DNA of 64,000 nucleotides from Actinomycetota bacterium. Its GTDB lineage: Bacteria; Actinomycetota; Acidimicrobiia; Acidimicrobiales; Ilumatobacteraceae. Below the pieces are notes generated by a model. The model did no database searches. It saw nothing but the letters and a program-made list of their open reading frames with translations, and was not told the DNA's origin. Shown here piece after piece: positions 53,103-62,803 of the stretch. The stretch spans positions 1 through 64,000 of the forward strand of contig CP064997.1 in NCBI GenBank assembly GCA_016700055.1, given 5' to 3'. Both the position numbers and the translations under genes were made by a program. Position 1 is the stretch's first letter. The number at the start of each line of letters is the position of its first letter.

Positions 53103-54938
53103 TCAGGCGGGGGCAATCCCCGGGTGGCCGGCCAGGCGCCCGATGAACGCGGTCTCGGCGAGCAGGCCATCGATCTCGGCAGCGAACAGGCGGCGGGCCT
53201 GGCCGAGCTCGGTTGGTGAGCCGTCGAGGAGCTGGCGGTGAGCGGCGAGTCGCAGCGCTGACCCGAACAGCTCCAGCGACACCGATTCGGCACTGGCCAG
53301 CCTGTGTTGCAGCTCCCACTGCCGCCCGAGGGCGAGGCTCTCATTCAGCACGTCGTCGCGCTCGACCGGGCGGTCACCACGGTCTACGAGACGGTCGGCG
53401 ACCACGGCGTACGCGTCGAGGAACGGGCGCAACACGAGGTGCGCGACCAGCACATCTGCCTGCTCGAGCCCCCGCGCACCGGTCGTTTCCGTCCCGTCAC
53501 GAGTTGCGTCGCCGCCACGGAGCAACTCGATCTCGGTGCGGATCTCCTCGACGAACCGGTCGCGCGGGGAGAAGAAGAACTCGAACTTCAAGAGCTCACG
53601 CACGCGCAGCGCGGCGTCGATCACCGCTTGGTCGTCGGAACCGTCGTCGGCGCGAAGAGCGACCTCGGCGATGGCCCGCTCGACGAGGACGTGGGCGATC
53701 GTGTTGCGGTAGAACGCGGCCACCAGATGCTGGCCTGGCGCGATCGCCCACACCGGCTCGATCCCCCCGTCGTAGGTGATCAGCACCCCTGACGCGACGA
53801 GTTCGTCCAGGGTGCGCCGGATCGTGTCCAGATCGCGAAGATCGGCGGAACCGGCGACGCGCCACTGCCGGCGGCTCACGTAGTCGGCCAGCGGGCGGAC
53901 CGTGCCGAGCACCTCGTCGAGGGTCAGCGCCCTGTCCGCACCGAGGAGAGCCAGCGTCGCCACCGCAGTCGGGGTGAGCGGGGTGGCACGGTTGATCCCG
54001 TGACAGATCTCCAGCGCGATCCGCTCGACGACGTTGCCCTCGGCGGCGGCCTCACCCCGACGCTCGCCGTGCAGCTCACCCTGCAGCTCCGCCACGCGAC
54101 GCCGCAGCGGGATCAGCTCACCGATGTCCACGTAGGCCCGGCCGAGCCGCTGCTTCTGCTGGCGGGCCAGGCGCAGCATCCACGCGATGCCCTCGGGCTT
54201 CTTGCGTCCCCCGCGAGCCTCCGACGCCATCAGCGACACCTCGTGGAGCTGGTCGTAGACGATCGACATCGGCACCAGGTAGATCTCCGGCCCGTCCACC
54301 TGCTGGACGGCGTCGATCACGTAGCTGAGGATCCCGTGCGCCGGCGGGCGCAGCTTGCCGGTGCGTGTGCGGCCTCCCTCGATCGCCCAGCTCAGGTTCT
54401 CGGCGTGCCTCACCAGGTGACCGATGTAGCCGCGCAACGCCAGCCGGTAGACGGGGGCGTCGGTCATCTTGCGCCTGATGAAGATCAAGCCGGTGTGCTT
54501 CGCGATCGTCCCGAAGGGGAAGAAGTTCAGGTTCGCTCCCCCGAACGCGAACGGGGGGCGGATGCCGTTGGCGTGGAATGCACCCGTCGCGACGAACGAG
54601 TCGAGATAGGACCGGTGCGAGGGCAGCAGGACGAGCGAGTTCTCGCTGTCCATCTCACACAGCGCCCGGACGTGCTCCTCGTCGACAACCACCTCGTAGG
54701 CGCGGATGAAGACGTCGCCGAACCGCCGCCATGCCGCGGCCGCGCGCTTGCTGTGCGTGGCCGCCATCTCGCGCAGATTGCCGGCGGCCTCGGCCTTGAC
54801 GTCGGCGGTGTCACGGTGCAGGCGACCGGCGAGTTCGGCAACCATCACGTCGAACCACGGCTCCGCGAGGAGCTGGCGGATCTCCTCGGTGTCCGACGGC
54901 TGGGCCGCCGCCGCGTCCTTGGCAACACGTCGCGTCAT
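53103..54938 (-). CDS. plsB: glycerol-3-phosphate acyltransferase (PlsB-like)
   Basis: A 611-residue PlsB-family enzyme, acylating sn-glycerol-3-phosphate at position 1, first in phospholipid synthesis. The catalytic HxxxxD is 'LLPSHRSYLDSFV'. Downstream blocks include 'FIRRKMTDAPVYRLALRGYI', 'EGGRTRTGKL' and 'YLVPMSIVYDQL'. Length is typical. Its start lies 4 bp after the stop of the upstream zinc-type dehydrogenase on the same strand. Confidence 0.93.
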   Translation of the reverse strand: MTRRVAKDAAAAQPSDTEEIRQLLAEPWFDVMVAELAGRLHRDTADVKAEAAGNLREMAATHSKRAAAAWRRFGDVFIRAYEVVVDEEHVRALCEMDSENSLVLLPSHRSYLDSFVATGAFHANGIRPPFAFGGANLNFFPFGTIAKHTGLIFIRRKMTDAPVYRLALRGYIGHLVRHAENLSWAIEGGRTRTGKLRPPAHGILSYVIDAVQQVDGPEIYLVPMSIVYDQLHEVSLMASEARGGRKKPEGIAWMLRLARQQKQRLGRAYVDIGELIPLRRRVAELQGELHGERRGEAAAEGNVVERIALEICHGINRATPLTPTAVATLALLGADRALTLDEVLGTVRPLADYVSRRQWRVAGSADLRDLDTIRRTLDELVASGVLITYDGGIEPVWAIAPGQHLVAAFYRNTIAHVLVERAIAEVALRADDGSDDQAVIDAALRVRELLKFEFFFSPRDRFVEEIRTEIELLRGGDATRDGTETTGARGLEQADVLVAHLVLRPFLDAYAVVADRLVDRGDRPVERDDVLNESLALGRQWELQHRLASAESVSLELFGSALRLAAHRQLLDGSPTELGQARRLFAAEIDGLLAETAFIGRLAGHPGIAPA

Positions 54939-54942
54939 CTGG

Positions 54943-55932
54943 TCATCCTGGCGGATGCCGGAGGACCACCTTGCCGAGTTGGTCCCCGCGCTCTAGCCGC
55001 TCGAGCGCCGCCGGGTAATCAGCCAGGCTTCGCACGCTGTCGACGTGCACGGCGAGGCCCTGCTCGACGAGGTGCACGAGCTCTGCGAACTCCTGGTAGC
55101 TGCCCATCGAAGAGCCGATGATCTCGAACTGCTTGAAGAACAGCCGGGGCAGGTTCAGCTCCACCTTGGTGCCGCTCGTCCCCCCGCACACCACGAGTCG
55201 ACCGCCTGCTTTCAGCGCGCGGATCGACTTGTCCCACGTCGCCGGGCCGACGCTCTCGACGACCACGTCGGCGTCGACCGCCCAGCGCGGTTCGGCCGAG
55301 TCGAAGGCGGCGAAGGCTCCGAGCTCGAGCCCTTCTGCTCGCTTGGCCTCCGAGCGGCTCGTCACGGCCACCCGCGCCCCGAGGTGGCGGGCGATGGCCA
55401 GAGCCGCGCAGGACACCCCGGACCCGATGCCCACCACCAGAACGGTCTCCCCGGCGCGCACGCGGGCGCGCCGCAGCATCCGGTATGCGGTCAAGTAGGC
55501 AAGCGGGAACGCGGCGCACTCCTCCCACGACCGGCCGCCCGGCCGACGCACGACGTTGCGCGCGGGGGCGACGGCGAATGTGGCGTGGCCACCCCACACG
55601 TGCTCGCCGTAGATCTCGAGGTTGTCGAGCGGCGAATCGATGCCGAGGCGGATCACGTCGTCGAGTGGTGACAGCGCGGGATTGATCACCACCTCGTCCC
55701 CCGGCACGAGACCGGTCACCGATTCTCCGACCGCATCGACCACTCCGGCCACGTCGCAGCCGGGGATGTGCGGAAGCGGCGGTCGCGGCATCCCCCGCGT
55801 GACCCACAGGTCCATGTGGTTGAGGGCGCTCGCCACCACCTTCACCCGCACGTCGTCGGCGCGCATTGCAGGCAGGTCGATCTCACCCCAGCGGTAGCTG
55901 CCTGGTGATTCGTCGAGGATCCAAGCGTCCAT
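54943..55932 (-). CDS. zinc-type alcohol dehydrogenase/quinone reductase
   Basis: A 329-residue MDR enzyme. The N-terminal GroES-like domain has 'NHMDLWVTRGMPRPPLPHIP' and 'GCDVAGVVDAVGE'. The nucleotide-binding domain has 'VLVVGIGSGVSCAALAIA'. The structural-zinc Cys cluster of true ADHs is not evident, so quinone- or enoyl-reductase activity is plausible. It lies just upstream of plsB. Confidence 0.85.
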   Translation of the reverse strand: MDAWILDESPGSYRWGEIDLPAMRADDVRVKVVASALNHMDLWVTRGMPRPPLPHIPGCDVAGVVDAVGESVTGLVPGDEVVINPALSPLDDVIRLGIDSPLDNLEIYGEHVWGGHATFAVAPARNVVRRPGGRSWEECAAFPLAYLTAYRMLRRARVRAGETVLVVGIGSGVSCAALAIARHLGARVAVTSRSEAKRAEGLELGAFAAFDSAEPRWAVDADVVVESVGPATWDKSIRALKAGGRLVVCGGTSGTKVELNLPRLFFKQFEIIGSSMGSYQEFAELVHLVEQGLAVHVDSVRSLADYPAALERLERGDQLGKVVLRHPPG

Positions 55933-55950
55933 GGGGGTCGACGGTACGCG

Positions 55951-56619
55951 TCAGACGCACACCCGCAGCGCATCGGGTTCGACCACGACGCGAACGCGCG
56001 CAACGCGGGCCAGGCCTTCCTCGCGCAGGCGTTGGCCGTCGAGCCAGACGTGGGTCCCAAGCGGTACGTCGATCTCGAAGTCGCGCACCTGGCGGGTGCG
56101 CACCAGCGGGTGCGGTACGTGTGCGCCGCGTGGCAGGCGCCGCCATGCCTGCCAGCGTTCCCGCCACGGCATCTGCGCGTCCACCTCCACCACGTCGGCG
56201 CGGCCGTCGTTCGGGTGCGCGCGCGGAGCGACATCCCACCTGCCGAAGTACTGCGTGCCCATCACCGCCACGATCGGGCCTCGCCACGCGGTTCGCCGGA
56301 CGAGCACGTGGCAAGCCGCCCAGCGAGTGAACGACTGGCCGGCGGACCCGCCCAACTCGACGCGCAGCAGGTCGACAGGAAGGATCGCGACCTCACCTCC
56401 GGCCCCGCCGCCCGAGCGTGCCTCGAAGCGCACCGCATCGCCTGTACCGCCGACGGCTCGGCACAGGTCGCCGCCGAGCAGACCGACAGTCGGCAGAGGC
56501 AACTCCGCCGATCGGCAGCGGTTGACGACGGCGTGCAGCTCGGCATCGGAGCGAACCAACTGCACGTCGTCAGGTGCCGGGCCGACCGCGCCCCAGGGCT
56601 CACCCTTGCGGATCGTCAT
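55951..56619 (-). CDS. lipid-kinase C-terminal-domain-like protein
   Basis: A 222-residue protein from ATG 56619, overlapping helY by 20 bp. The C-terminal 130 residues match the beta-sandwich of diacylglycerol/lipid kinases (YegS/BmrU): 'YFGRWDVAPRAHPNDGRADV', 'VRDFEIDVPLGTHVWLDGQ'. The N-terminal half has only 'PTVGLLGGDLCRAVGGTGD', like the late part of the kinase domain. The GGDGT ATP motif is absent, so a binding protein or regulatory relative is likely. Confidence 0.68.
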   Translation of the reverse strand: MTIRKGEPWGAVGPAPDDVQLVRSDAELHAVVNRCRSAELPLPTVGLLGGDLCRAVGGTGDAVRFEARSGGGAGGEVAILPVDLLRVELGGSAGQSFTRWAACHVLVRRTAWRGPIVAVMGTQYFGRWDVAPRAHPNDGRADVVEVDAQMPWRERWQAWRRLPRGAHVPHPLVRTRQVRDFEIDVPLGTHVWLDGQRLREEGLARVARVRVVVEPDALRVCV

Positions 56620-59230
56620 CTTCCACGACGCTCGACGCGGCGACGACACCGCGGAACAGCTGCTCGTGCGCCCGGTCGGCAGCCCGGCGGGTGTCGGGGT
56701 CGGGTGCTACCTGCGCGAGCTGGCGGAGCAGGTCGATGAGCTGCTTCGTGGTGCGCACGAAGTCACCCCCGGAGAGCTCCTCCTGCTCGACCACTTCGGC
56801 GAAGCCCTCCCCCGCCGCCCACGCGAATGCAATCGCCACGAACGTCGGGTCCGGTGGACGGTGCAGCGGCAGCCCCGCCTCTTCCTCGATCGCCTGCAGG
56901 TCACGGCTGATCGACTGGATGCTCTGCCACCGCTTGCGTACCTCGTGGTTGGGGAACCACGGTGCCGGCGGTGCCTCCGGTGAGCGGTGCTCGTACACGA
57001 ACACCGAGACCAGCCCGGCCAGCTCTGCCGCGCCGAGGCCGTCGAGCAGGCCCTCCCCCAGGCACTCGGTGACCAGCAGGTCGCTCTCGTGGAACGTGCG
57101 CGCCAGGATCTGGCCGGACTCGGTCAGGCTCCACCCTTCGACGTAGTCCCAGTCCTCGAGGATGCGCAGCACCCGGTCGAAGCTCCGCGCGATCGAGTTG
57201 GTGCGACCCTTCACCTTCCCGCGCAGCTCCTCCATCTCGGTCGCGATGCGATCGGCGTGAGCAGCCGCCAACAAGCGCGCCGGAAGTTGCGGATCGTCCT
57301 CGACGGGGTGCGCGTCGGAGCCGTCGTCGTCGGGTCGACGCGGCACCTCGCGCGGTCGTCGCGGCGCGAGCTTGACCCGATCCAGGCGCTGAACGACGGT
57401 GCGCAAGAAGTCCTGCCGGTTCGGCGCGAACGGTGAGGGGAGCTCGATCGTTGCCAACACCGCGGGGACGTCGTCGAAGTCGGGTGCCGAGAGGTTCAGC
57501 GTGGCGCGCCGCGGAGTGAGCACGCTGAGCTTGACGCCGCCCTTGCGGTGGGCGGTCGACAACACCACTGCGCGCCCGCTGACGCGGCGCGTGTCGACGT
57601 GGATCACGTCGCCAGGACGCAGGTTCGCGAGCGCGTTCTCGACGGCGTTCTCGCTGCGTCCCGACGCCAGGCGCTCCGCGGCTCGACGCGCGCGGTACGC
57701 ATGGATGTCGCCGAAGGGGCTGTGCGCGGCGAGGCGTACCTCGGCGAGCTGGCTCTGGCGCCGCTCCAAGCGGGCCTCCAGCCGAACCACGTCACGGTCG
57801 GCCTGGTACTGCGCGAACGACAGGTTCAGCAGGTGGTGAGCCTCCTCGCTCGAGTAGGAGCGCACCAGGTTGGCAGCCATGTTGTAGGTGGGTCGGAAGG
57901 CGCTCGTCAGCCGGAACGAGCGGCTCGACGCCAATCCGGCCACCTGGTCGAAGGGCACGAACGGGCTCCACAGCACCACGGCATGGCCGAGATCGTCGAT
58001 GCCGCGTCGCCCGGCTCGCCCGGTGAGCTGGGTGTACTCACCGGGCGTCAGGAACTCGTGGCGGTCGCCGGTGAACTTCGTCAGCTTTTCGATGACCACC
58101 GATCTCGCCGGCATGTTGATCCCGACCGCGAGGGTCTCGGTGGCAAAGACCGCCTTCACCAAGCCTTCGACGAAGCACGCCTCGACCGTCTCCTTGAACG
58201 GGGGCACCATGCCCGCGTGGTGGGCGGCGACTCCCGCTTCGAGCTGCGCGAGGAACTGCGCGTAGCCGAGCACCGACAGGTCGCGGTGATCCATCTGCCC
58301 GAGGCGGCCCTCGACGATCTCGCGGATCCGCTCGCGCTCCTCGCCCGTGGTCAGCCTCAGCCCGGCGGCAAGGGCACCGCGGGCGGCCTCTTCGCAGGCG
58401 TTGCGGCTGAAGATGAAGTAGATCGCCGGCAGCATCCCTTCCTGGTCGAGCCGCTCGACCACGTCCACCCGCGAAGGCGTGTAGAGCACGCGGCGCGCCC
58501 GGTGGCGCCCTCCCCCGTCGCGGTTGCCCTTCCAGCCGCGCACTGCCTGCTCGTCGATGCGCTGCGCCTCGTGGTTCGGCCTGCCGCCGACGAGCGTGGG
58601 CAGCAGGTGCTGGCGGTCGCTCGTCTTGTCGCCGACCATGAACAAGTTGACGAGCTCCACCGGCCGGCGGTCTTCGACGATCGCCGTCGTCGGGCCCCTG
58701 ACCGTGGTGATCCAGTCGGCGACCTCCTCGGCGTTGGACACCGTCGCCGACAAGCACACCAGCAGCACCTGCGGGGGCAGGTGGATGATCACCTCCTCCC
58801 ACACGGGTCCCCGATACGCGTCCTGGATGAAGTGCACCTCGTCGAGCACCACGTACGCTAGATCTTCCAGGGCGACGCTGCGTCCGTAGATCATGTTGCG
58901 CAGCACCTCGGTGGTCATCACCACGGCCGGGGCGTCGCCGTTGATCGAGTTGTCACCGGTGAGCAGGCCCACCCGGTCACGGCCGTGGATGCGGCCGAGG
59001 TCGTGGAACTTCTGGTTCGACAGCGCCTTGATCGGTGCCGTGTAGAACGCCCTTCGCCCGTCGGCCAGCGCAGCGGCGATCGCGTACTCGGCGACGACGG
59101 TCTTGCCGCTACCCGTAGGCGCCGCAACGAGCACCGACCGCCCGTCGTCCAGCGCGTCGAGCGCTCTCAGCTGGAACGCGTCGAGAGGGAACGGGTGATG
59201 CGCGATGAGGAGCTGGCGGTCCGGGCGCAC
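56600..59230 (-). CDS. helY: SKI2/Mtr4-type helicase HelY
   Basis: An 876-residue superfamily 2 helicase. Walker A is 'APTGSGKT', DEVH is 'VVLDEVHFIQDAYRG', motif III is 'LSATVSN', and motif VI is 'TGRAGRRGIDDLG'. A C-terminal DSHCT-type domain includes 'GADFVRTTKQLIDLLRQLA'-like 'GGDFVRTTKQLIDLL'. HelY likely unwinds structured RNA. Order helY-tatC-tatA/B matches mycobacteria (Rv2092c-Rv2094c). ATG 59230 gives a normal N-terminus. Confidence 0.95.
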   Translation of the reverse strand: MRPDRQLLIAHHPFPLDAFQLRALDALDDGRSVLVAAPTGSGKTVVAEYAIAAALADGRRAFYTAPIKALSNQKFHDLGRIHGRDRVGLLTGDNSINGDAPAVVMTTEVLRNMIYGRSVALEDLAYVVLDEVHFIQDAYRGPVWEEVIIHLPPQVLLVCLSATVSNAEEVADWITTVRGPTTAIVEDRRPVELVNLFMVGDKTSDRQHLLPTLVGGRPNHEAQRIDEQAVRGWKGNRDGGGRHRARRVLYTPSRVDVVERLDQEGMLPAIYFIFSRNACEEAARGALAAGLRLTTGEERERIREIVEGRLGQMDHRDLSVLGYAQFLAQLEAGVAAHHAGMVPPFKETVEACFVEGLVKAVFATETLAVGINMPARSVVIEKLTKFTGDRHEFLTPGEYTQLTGRAGRRGIDDLGHAVVLWSPFVPFDQVAGLASSRSFRLTSAFRPTYNMAANLVRSYSSEEAHHLLNLSFAQYQADRDVVRLEARLERRQSQLAEVRLAAHSPFGDIHAYRARRAAERLASGRSENAVENALANLRPGDVIHVDTRRVSGRAVVLSTAHRKGGVKLSVLTPRRATLNLSAPDFDDVPAVLATIELPSPFAPNRQDFLRTVVQRLDRVKLAPRRPREVPRRPDDDGSDAHPVEDDPQLPARLLAAAHADRIATEMEELRGKVKGRTNSIARSFDRVLRILEDWDYVEGWSLTESGQILARTFHESDLLVTECLGEGLLDGLGAAELAGLVSVFVYEHRSPEAPPAPWFPNHEVRKRWQSIQSISRDLQAIEEEAGLPLHRPPDPTFVAIAFAWAAGEGFAEVVEQEELSGGDFVRTTKQLIDLLRQLAQVAPDPDTRRAADRAHEQLFRGVVAASSVVEDDDPQG

Positions 59231-59275
59231 GGCGCCAGTCTGCCCCGAGGGCGCGCCAGGCGAAACGACCGCTGC

Positions 59276-60076
59276 TCAAGCAGCGGCTGCAACCCGGCGG
59301 CGGCGTGTCACCAGGTGACCGATGAGGATCGCGATGAAGTACATCAGCACCAACGGGATGGTGAGCACGATCAAGGTGATCGGGTCGCCCGAGGGCGTGA
59401 TCACCGCCGCGAGCACGAAGATCGCGACGATCGCCACGCGCCACCCCTCCAGCAGCTGGCGCGGGTTCAGCACCCCGACGAGCTGGAGGAACACGAGCAG
59501 CACCGGGAACTCGAAACCCACCCCGAAGGCGGCCACCATCAACGCCACGAGGCTCAGGTACTTGGTGATCTGGAACGCCTGCTGCACGTCTTCGCCGGAC
59601 CACGCGACCAAGAACTCGAGGCCGCGGTCGAGCGTCAGATAGGCCAGCGCACCGCCGATGCCGAACAGCAGGACCGAAGAGGCGATGAACGGGATCGCGT
59701 ACTTCTTCTCGTTGGCGTGCAAGGCGGGCACGACGAAGCGCCACACCTGCCACAGGATCACCGGCAGGGCGAGCAGGATCCCGCCGTAGATGGCGACGCG
59801 CAGGCGGGCATTGAAGCCGTCGAGCGGGCCGAGCGAGAAGAGGTCGCACTGCTGCACCAGGTCTGGGCGGCGTTCGCACAGCCGGTCGTACGGCTGGCGC
59901 AGGAAGCGCAGCACCGGGTCGTAGAAGGCGAGCACCAGGATCACACCGAGCGACACCGCGAGCAGGGCGCGGATCAGCCGTGTGCGCAGCTCGCCGAGAT
60001 GTTCGGTGAGCGTGAGCTGGTCGTCGGGGCTCTTGGCGATGGGGCGTGGCCGGCGTCGCGGCCAGGGCAGCTTCAT
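59276..60076 (-). CDS. tatC: Sec-independent translocase TatC
   Basis: A 266-residue polytopic protein with six predicted spans. 'QLTLTEHLGELRTRLI' at the N-terminus is the TatC signature, with the conserved Glu of HLGELR. 'PVLLVFLQLVGVLNPRQL' lies in the C-terminal half. It forms the twin-arginine receptor with the next gene. Its start overlaps tatB's stop by ATGA (60073-60076). Confidence 0.96.
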   Translation of the reverse strand: MKLPWPRRRPRPIAKSPDDQLTLTEHLGELRTRLIRALLAVSLGVILVLAFYDPVLRFLRQPYDRLCERRPDLVQQCDLFSLGPLDGFNARLRVAIYGGILLALPVILWQVWRFVVPALHANEKKYAIPFIASSVLLFGIGGALAYLTLDRGLEFLVAWSGEDVQQAFQITKYLSLVALMVAAFGVGFEFPVLLVFLQLVGVLNPRQLLEGWRVAIVAIFVLAAVITPSGDPITLIVLTIPLVLMYFIAILIGHLVTRRRRVAAAA

Positions 60077-60480
60077 GTCTCGGCGCCCTCACCATCGTCT
60101 GGCGCGGGCGAATCTGGCGCGGGCTGCTCGGCCGGCGACTCGGCCGGCGGCTCGGCCGGCGACTGCTCGGGGCGGGCCGATTCGAACGCACGCTTCATCC
60201 GCTGGCCGATCTGTGACGGATCGAGCGCCTCGAGACCCGGCGCGTCGTCACCGAGGGGCTTGACCACCGCCTTCTTGGTGAGATCGGCCGTTTCCCGCAT
60301 CTCCCTGATCGGCTCTTCGAACGCCGTGCGCACCTCGCTCTGGAAGCCCTGGCTCATGCGCCGTAGCTCGCCGTACACGCGCCCGAAGCGCCGTAGCGCG
60401 TCGGGCAGCTTCTCCGGCCCGAGGACGATCAGCGCGAGCAGCAAGATGATGACGATCTCGCTGCCCGAGATGTTGAACAC
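60073..60480 (-). CDS. tatB: Sec-independent translocase TatB/TatA
   Basis: A 135-residue protein. A single N-terminal span with 'SEIVIILLLALIVLGPEKLP' is the TatA/TatB hallmark. The amphipathic helix 'DALRRFGRVYGELRRMS' and a longer acidic Pro/Glu tail (about 100-135) favour TatB over TatA. By synteny it equals the tatA of mycobacteria; naming is uncertain. It lies immediately ahead of tatC and helY. Confidence 0.85.
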   Translation of the reverse strand: MFNISGSEIVIILLLALIVLGPEKLPDALRRFGRVYGELRRMSQGFQSEVRTAFEEPIREMRETADLTKKAVVKPLGDDAPGLEALDPSQIGQRMKRAFESARPEQSPAEPPAESPAEQPAPDSPAPDDGEGAET

Positions 60481-60536
60481 GGCGGCGAGTCTAGGTACGG
60501 CACCCGACGCGCACGCGGGCGAATGGCATCATCGAG

Positions 60537-61268
60537 GTGATGCAGCAACGCCTACCCTCGCTGCTCGACCCTCCGGTGGCGTTCGCGCATCGAGGGGCGC
60601 GGGCGCATGCTCCGGAGAACACGATCGAGGCGTTCGCGTTGGCGCTGCGCCTCGGCGCGACGGGCCTGGAGAGCGACGTGTGGCTCTCCGCGGATGGCGA
60701 AGCGGTGCTCGACCACGACGGTGTGGTGAAGACCGGCCGGCGCAAGCGGGCGATCGTCGAGCTGGCGCGCGTCGCGCTGCCCTCGCACATGCCGACGCTG
60801 GCCGAGGTACTCGACGCCGTCGGTACCGACTTCCACCTCTCCCTCGACCTGAAGCACGACGGAGCCGGCCCGGCCGTGCTCGCCGCCGTGCGTGGCACCG
60901 ACCCGACCCTCGAGGAACGGCTGTGGCTCTGCCATCCACGCCTCGACGTGCTCGTCGCCCTCCGTGCGCACACCGAGGGGGCCAAACTCGTCGATTCGAC
61001 CCGGCTGGAACGGGTGAAGGAGGGCCCCGAGCGCCGCGCGGCGACGCTGCGCGAGCGCGGCATCGACGCGATCAACCTGCACCGCACGGACTGGACCGGC
61101 GGGCTGACGACGCTGTTTCACCGCTTCGACCGCTTCGCCCTCGGCTGGGACATGCAGCACGAGCACGAGCTGCGCGCGGGCCTGAGGATGGGGCTCGACG
61201 GCGTCTTCTCCGACCACGTCGACACGATGATGGACGCCTTACGCGCGGAGGGTGACACGCGTTTCTGA
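60537..61268 (+). CDS. glycerophosphodiester phosphodiesterase
   Basis: A 243-residue GDPD, splitting glycerophosphodiesters to glycerol-3-phosphate and an alcohol. The motif 'AFAHRGARAHAPENTIEAF' gives the catalytic His and Glu/Asn, and 'LESDVWLSADGEAVLDHDG' gives the Asp-His pair; 'LSLDLKHDG' supplies a metal-site residue. GTG 60537 or ATG 60540 could be the start. The gene lies between the tat genes and exported proteins where pafBC sit in mycobacteria. Confidence 0.92.
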   Translation: MMQQRLPSLLDPPVAFAHRGARAHAPENTIEAFALALRLGATGLESDVWLSADGEAVLDHDGVVKTGRRKRAIVELARVALPSHMPTLAEVLDAVGTDFHLSLDLKHDGAGPAVLAAVRGTDPTLEERLWLCHPRLDVLVALRAHTEGAKLVDSTRLERVKEGPERRAATLRERGIDAINLHRTDWTGGLTTLFHRFDRFALGWDMQHEHELRAGLRMGLDGVFSDHVDTMMDALRAEGDTRF

Positions 61269-61354
61269 GCGTGACATGCTTTACGGCGTCAGGCGGTTGC
61301 CGGTTTCCGTGGGTCGGGGCACACATACGGAAGAAGTCGAACCGGGAGGCGGGG

Positions 61355-61996
61355 ATGCGTAGAGCAGTGGCGGCACTGACGACGGCGCTCGGCCTGGTCG
61401 CGCCCGCGTGCGGCGGCGACGACTCCGCTCCGGCGACCACCACCACACCCGCCAGCAGCACCACGGCCGCGACGACGTCCACAACTGCAGCGACCACGTC
61501 CACCACGACCACCACGTCCACCGTGCTCCCGACCTCGACGACCACCTCGATGGAAGATCTCGAGGCCCAGATCAGCACCGACTTCGAGTCGACCTGGCTC
61601 GCCTACTACGAGTGCATCTACGACCCCGCCAGCTGTGACTTCGGGGCCATTGCCGTGCCGGGAAGCGCGATCGACGAGATCCTCCGGGCGGAGATGGCGC
61701 AGCGGGTGGCCGAGGGTTTGCGCGGCGTTCGGGGGTCCGGTTCGGCCGAGCTCACTGTGGAGAGCATCGATCTCGCGCCCGATGGGCGCGTGGCGACCGT
61801 CGTGACCTGCCAGGTAGACGGTGGCGTGTTGATGGACATCCGCGATCCAGCCGACCCGACCGACGACGTGGTCGTCAACGACGCGCTGAGCTCGTACCGC
61901 ACCAGTTGGGTGATGCGCATGGCCGATGAGCGCTGGCTGCGTGATGCTGTCACTCCGATCGCGACCTTCAGGGGGCAGGACTCATGCGCCGGTTGA
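61355..61996 (+). CDS. exported Thr-rich protein, possible lipoprotein
   Basis: A 213-residue protein. A signal-like N-terminus with 'GLVAPACGGD' (Cys19) resembles a degenerate lipobox. A Thr/Ser/Ala tether (about 25-65) follows, then a small soluble domain. No family recognised. The domain has cysteines that may pair ('YYECIYDPASCD'). ATG 61355 is preceded by GGGAGGCGGGG. It overlaps the next exported gene by 13 bp and is probably co-translated. Confidence 0.65.
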   Translation: MRRAVAALTTALGLVAPACGGDDSAPATTTTPASSTTAATTSTTAATTSTTTTTSTVLPTSTTTSMEDLEAQISTDFESTWLAYYECIYDPASCDFGAIAVPGSAIDEILRAEMAQRVAEGLRGVRGSGSAELTVESIDLAPDGRVATVVTCQVDGGVLMDIRDPADPTDDVVVNDALSSYRTSWVMRMADERWLRDAVTPIATFRGQDSCAG

Positions 61997-62793
61997 CGAT
62001 TGCGTTCCTCGCCCTGTTCGGCTCGTGGCCGGCGAGCGCTCATGCCGACTTCTATGGTCCTAGTGGCGGCTCCCAGGACGGCGTGATCTGGGCGGGGGTG
62101 CAGTTCTCGCCGCCGCCCGGTAGCGGCGGTGGTGGTGGAGGTGGCGCGAGCGAGTGCACCTGGCAGCCGGCGGAGGTCTACGACTCGGGAATCGGCAGCT
62201 TCGGAGACATCGACAGGGTGGTGAACGGGGTGCGCTACCACCTCTACTACCGCAGTTGCCCGACCGGAGACGACCTCGTGTGGGTGGCCCAGCTCACCCC
62301 CGCAGAGCTCGCGCAGCGGGCTGCCGACGCCGTCTACGACCGCCTGCCGGCGCCGCAAGCGCGCTTCGCGCCACCGGCCGAGCGCGGCGTGGTGCACGTC
62401 GGGATGTGGTTCTGGACCGAGCCGAGCACCTGGCAACCCGTCTCGGTGACGGCCTGGATAGCAACCCCGACCGGGGTGGTGTGGGCCGAGACCACCGCCA
62501 CGCCGACTCGGCTCGTCTATCGCCCCGGCGACGGTTCGGGCGTCGATCGCTGTACCGGGCCCGGCCCGGTGTGGTCGGACGCCGTGGGTGACGAGACGCC
62601 GTCGCCGTGCATGCACACGTACCGCCATGCCTCTGCGACCCGCGGCGGCGGCACATACGCAGCCGAGCTCGGCATCGAATGGGCGATCTCGTGGACGTCG
62701 AACGCGGCCGCCGGTGGGTCGCTGGCGGGCTACACCACGCGGTCCAGCTACGACATCCGCGTCGACGAGATCCAGGCGCTTGTAACGGGCTGA
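61984..62793 (+). CDS. secreted protein of unknown function
   Basis: A 269-residue protein. The signal peptide 'MRRLTIAFLALFGSWPASA' is cut near AHA-DF. A Gly-rich stretch (about 43-55) precedes a beta-rich domain with Trp/Cys positions ('CTWQPAEVYDSGIG', 'CTGPGPVWSDAVGDETPSPC'), probably disulfide-bonded. No family recognised. It follows and overlaps the Thr-rich exported gene. Confidence 0.7.
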   Translation: MRRLTIAFLALFGSWPASAHADFYGPSGGSQDGVIWAGVQFSPPPGSGGGGGGGASECTWQPAEVYDSGIGSFGDIDRVVNGVRYHLYYRSCPTGDDLVWVAQLTPAELAQRAADAVYDRLPAPQARFAPPAERGVVHVGMWFWTEPSTWQPVSVTAWIATPTGVVWAETTATPTRLVYRPGDGSGVDRCTGPGPVWSDAVGDETPSPCMHTYRHASATRGGGTYAAELGIEWAISWTSNAAAGGSLAGYTTRSSYDIRVDEIQALVTG

Positions 62794-62803
62794 GCGGGGC
62801 TTC

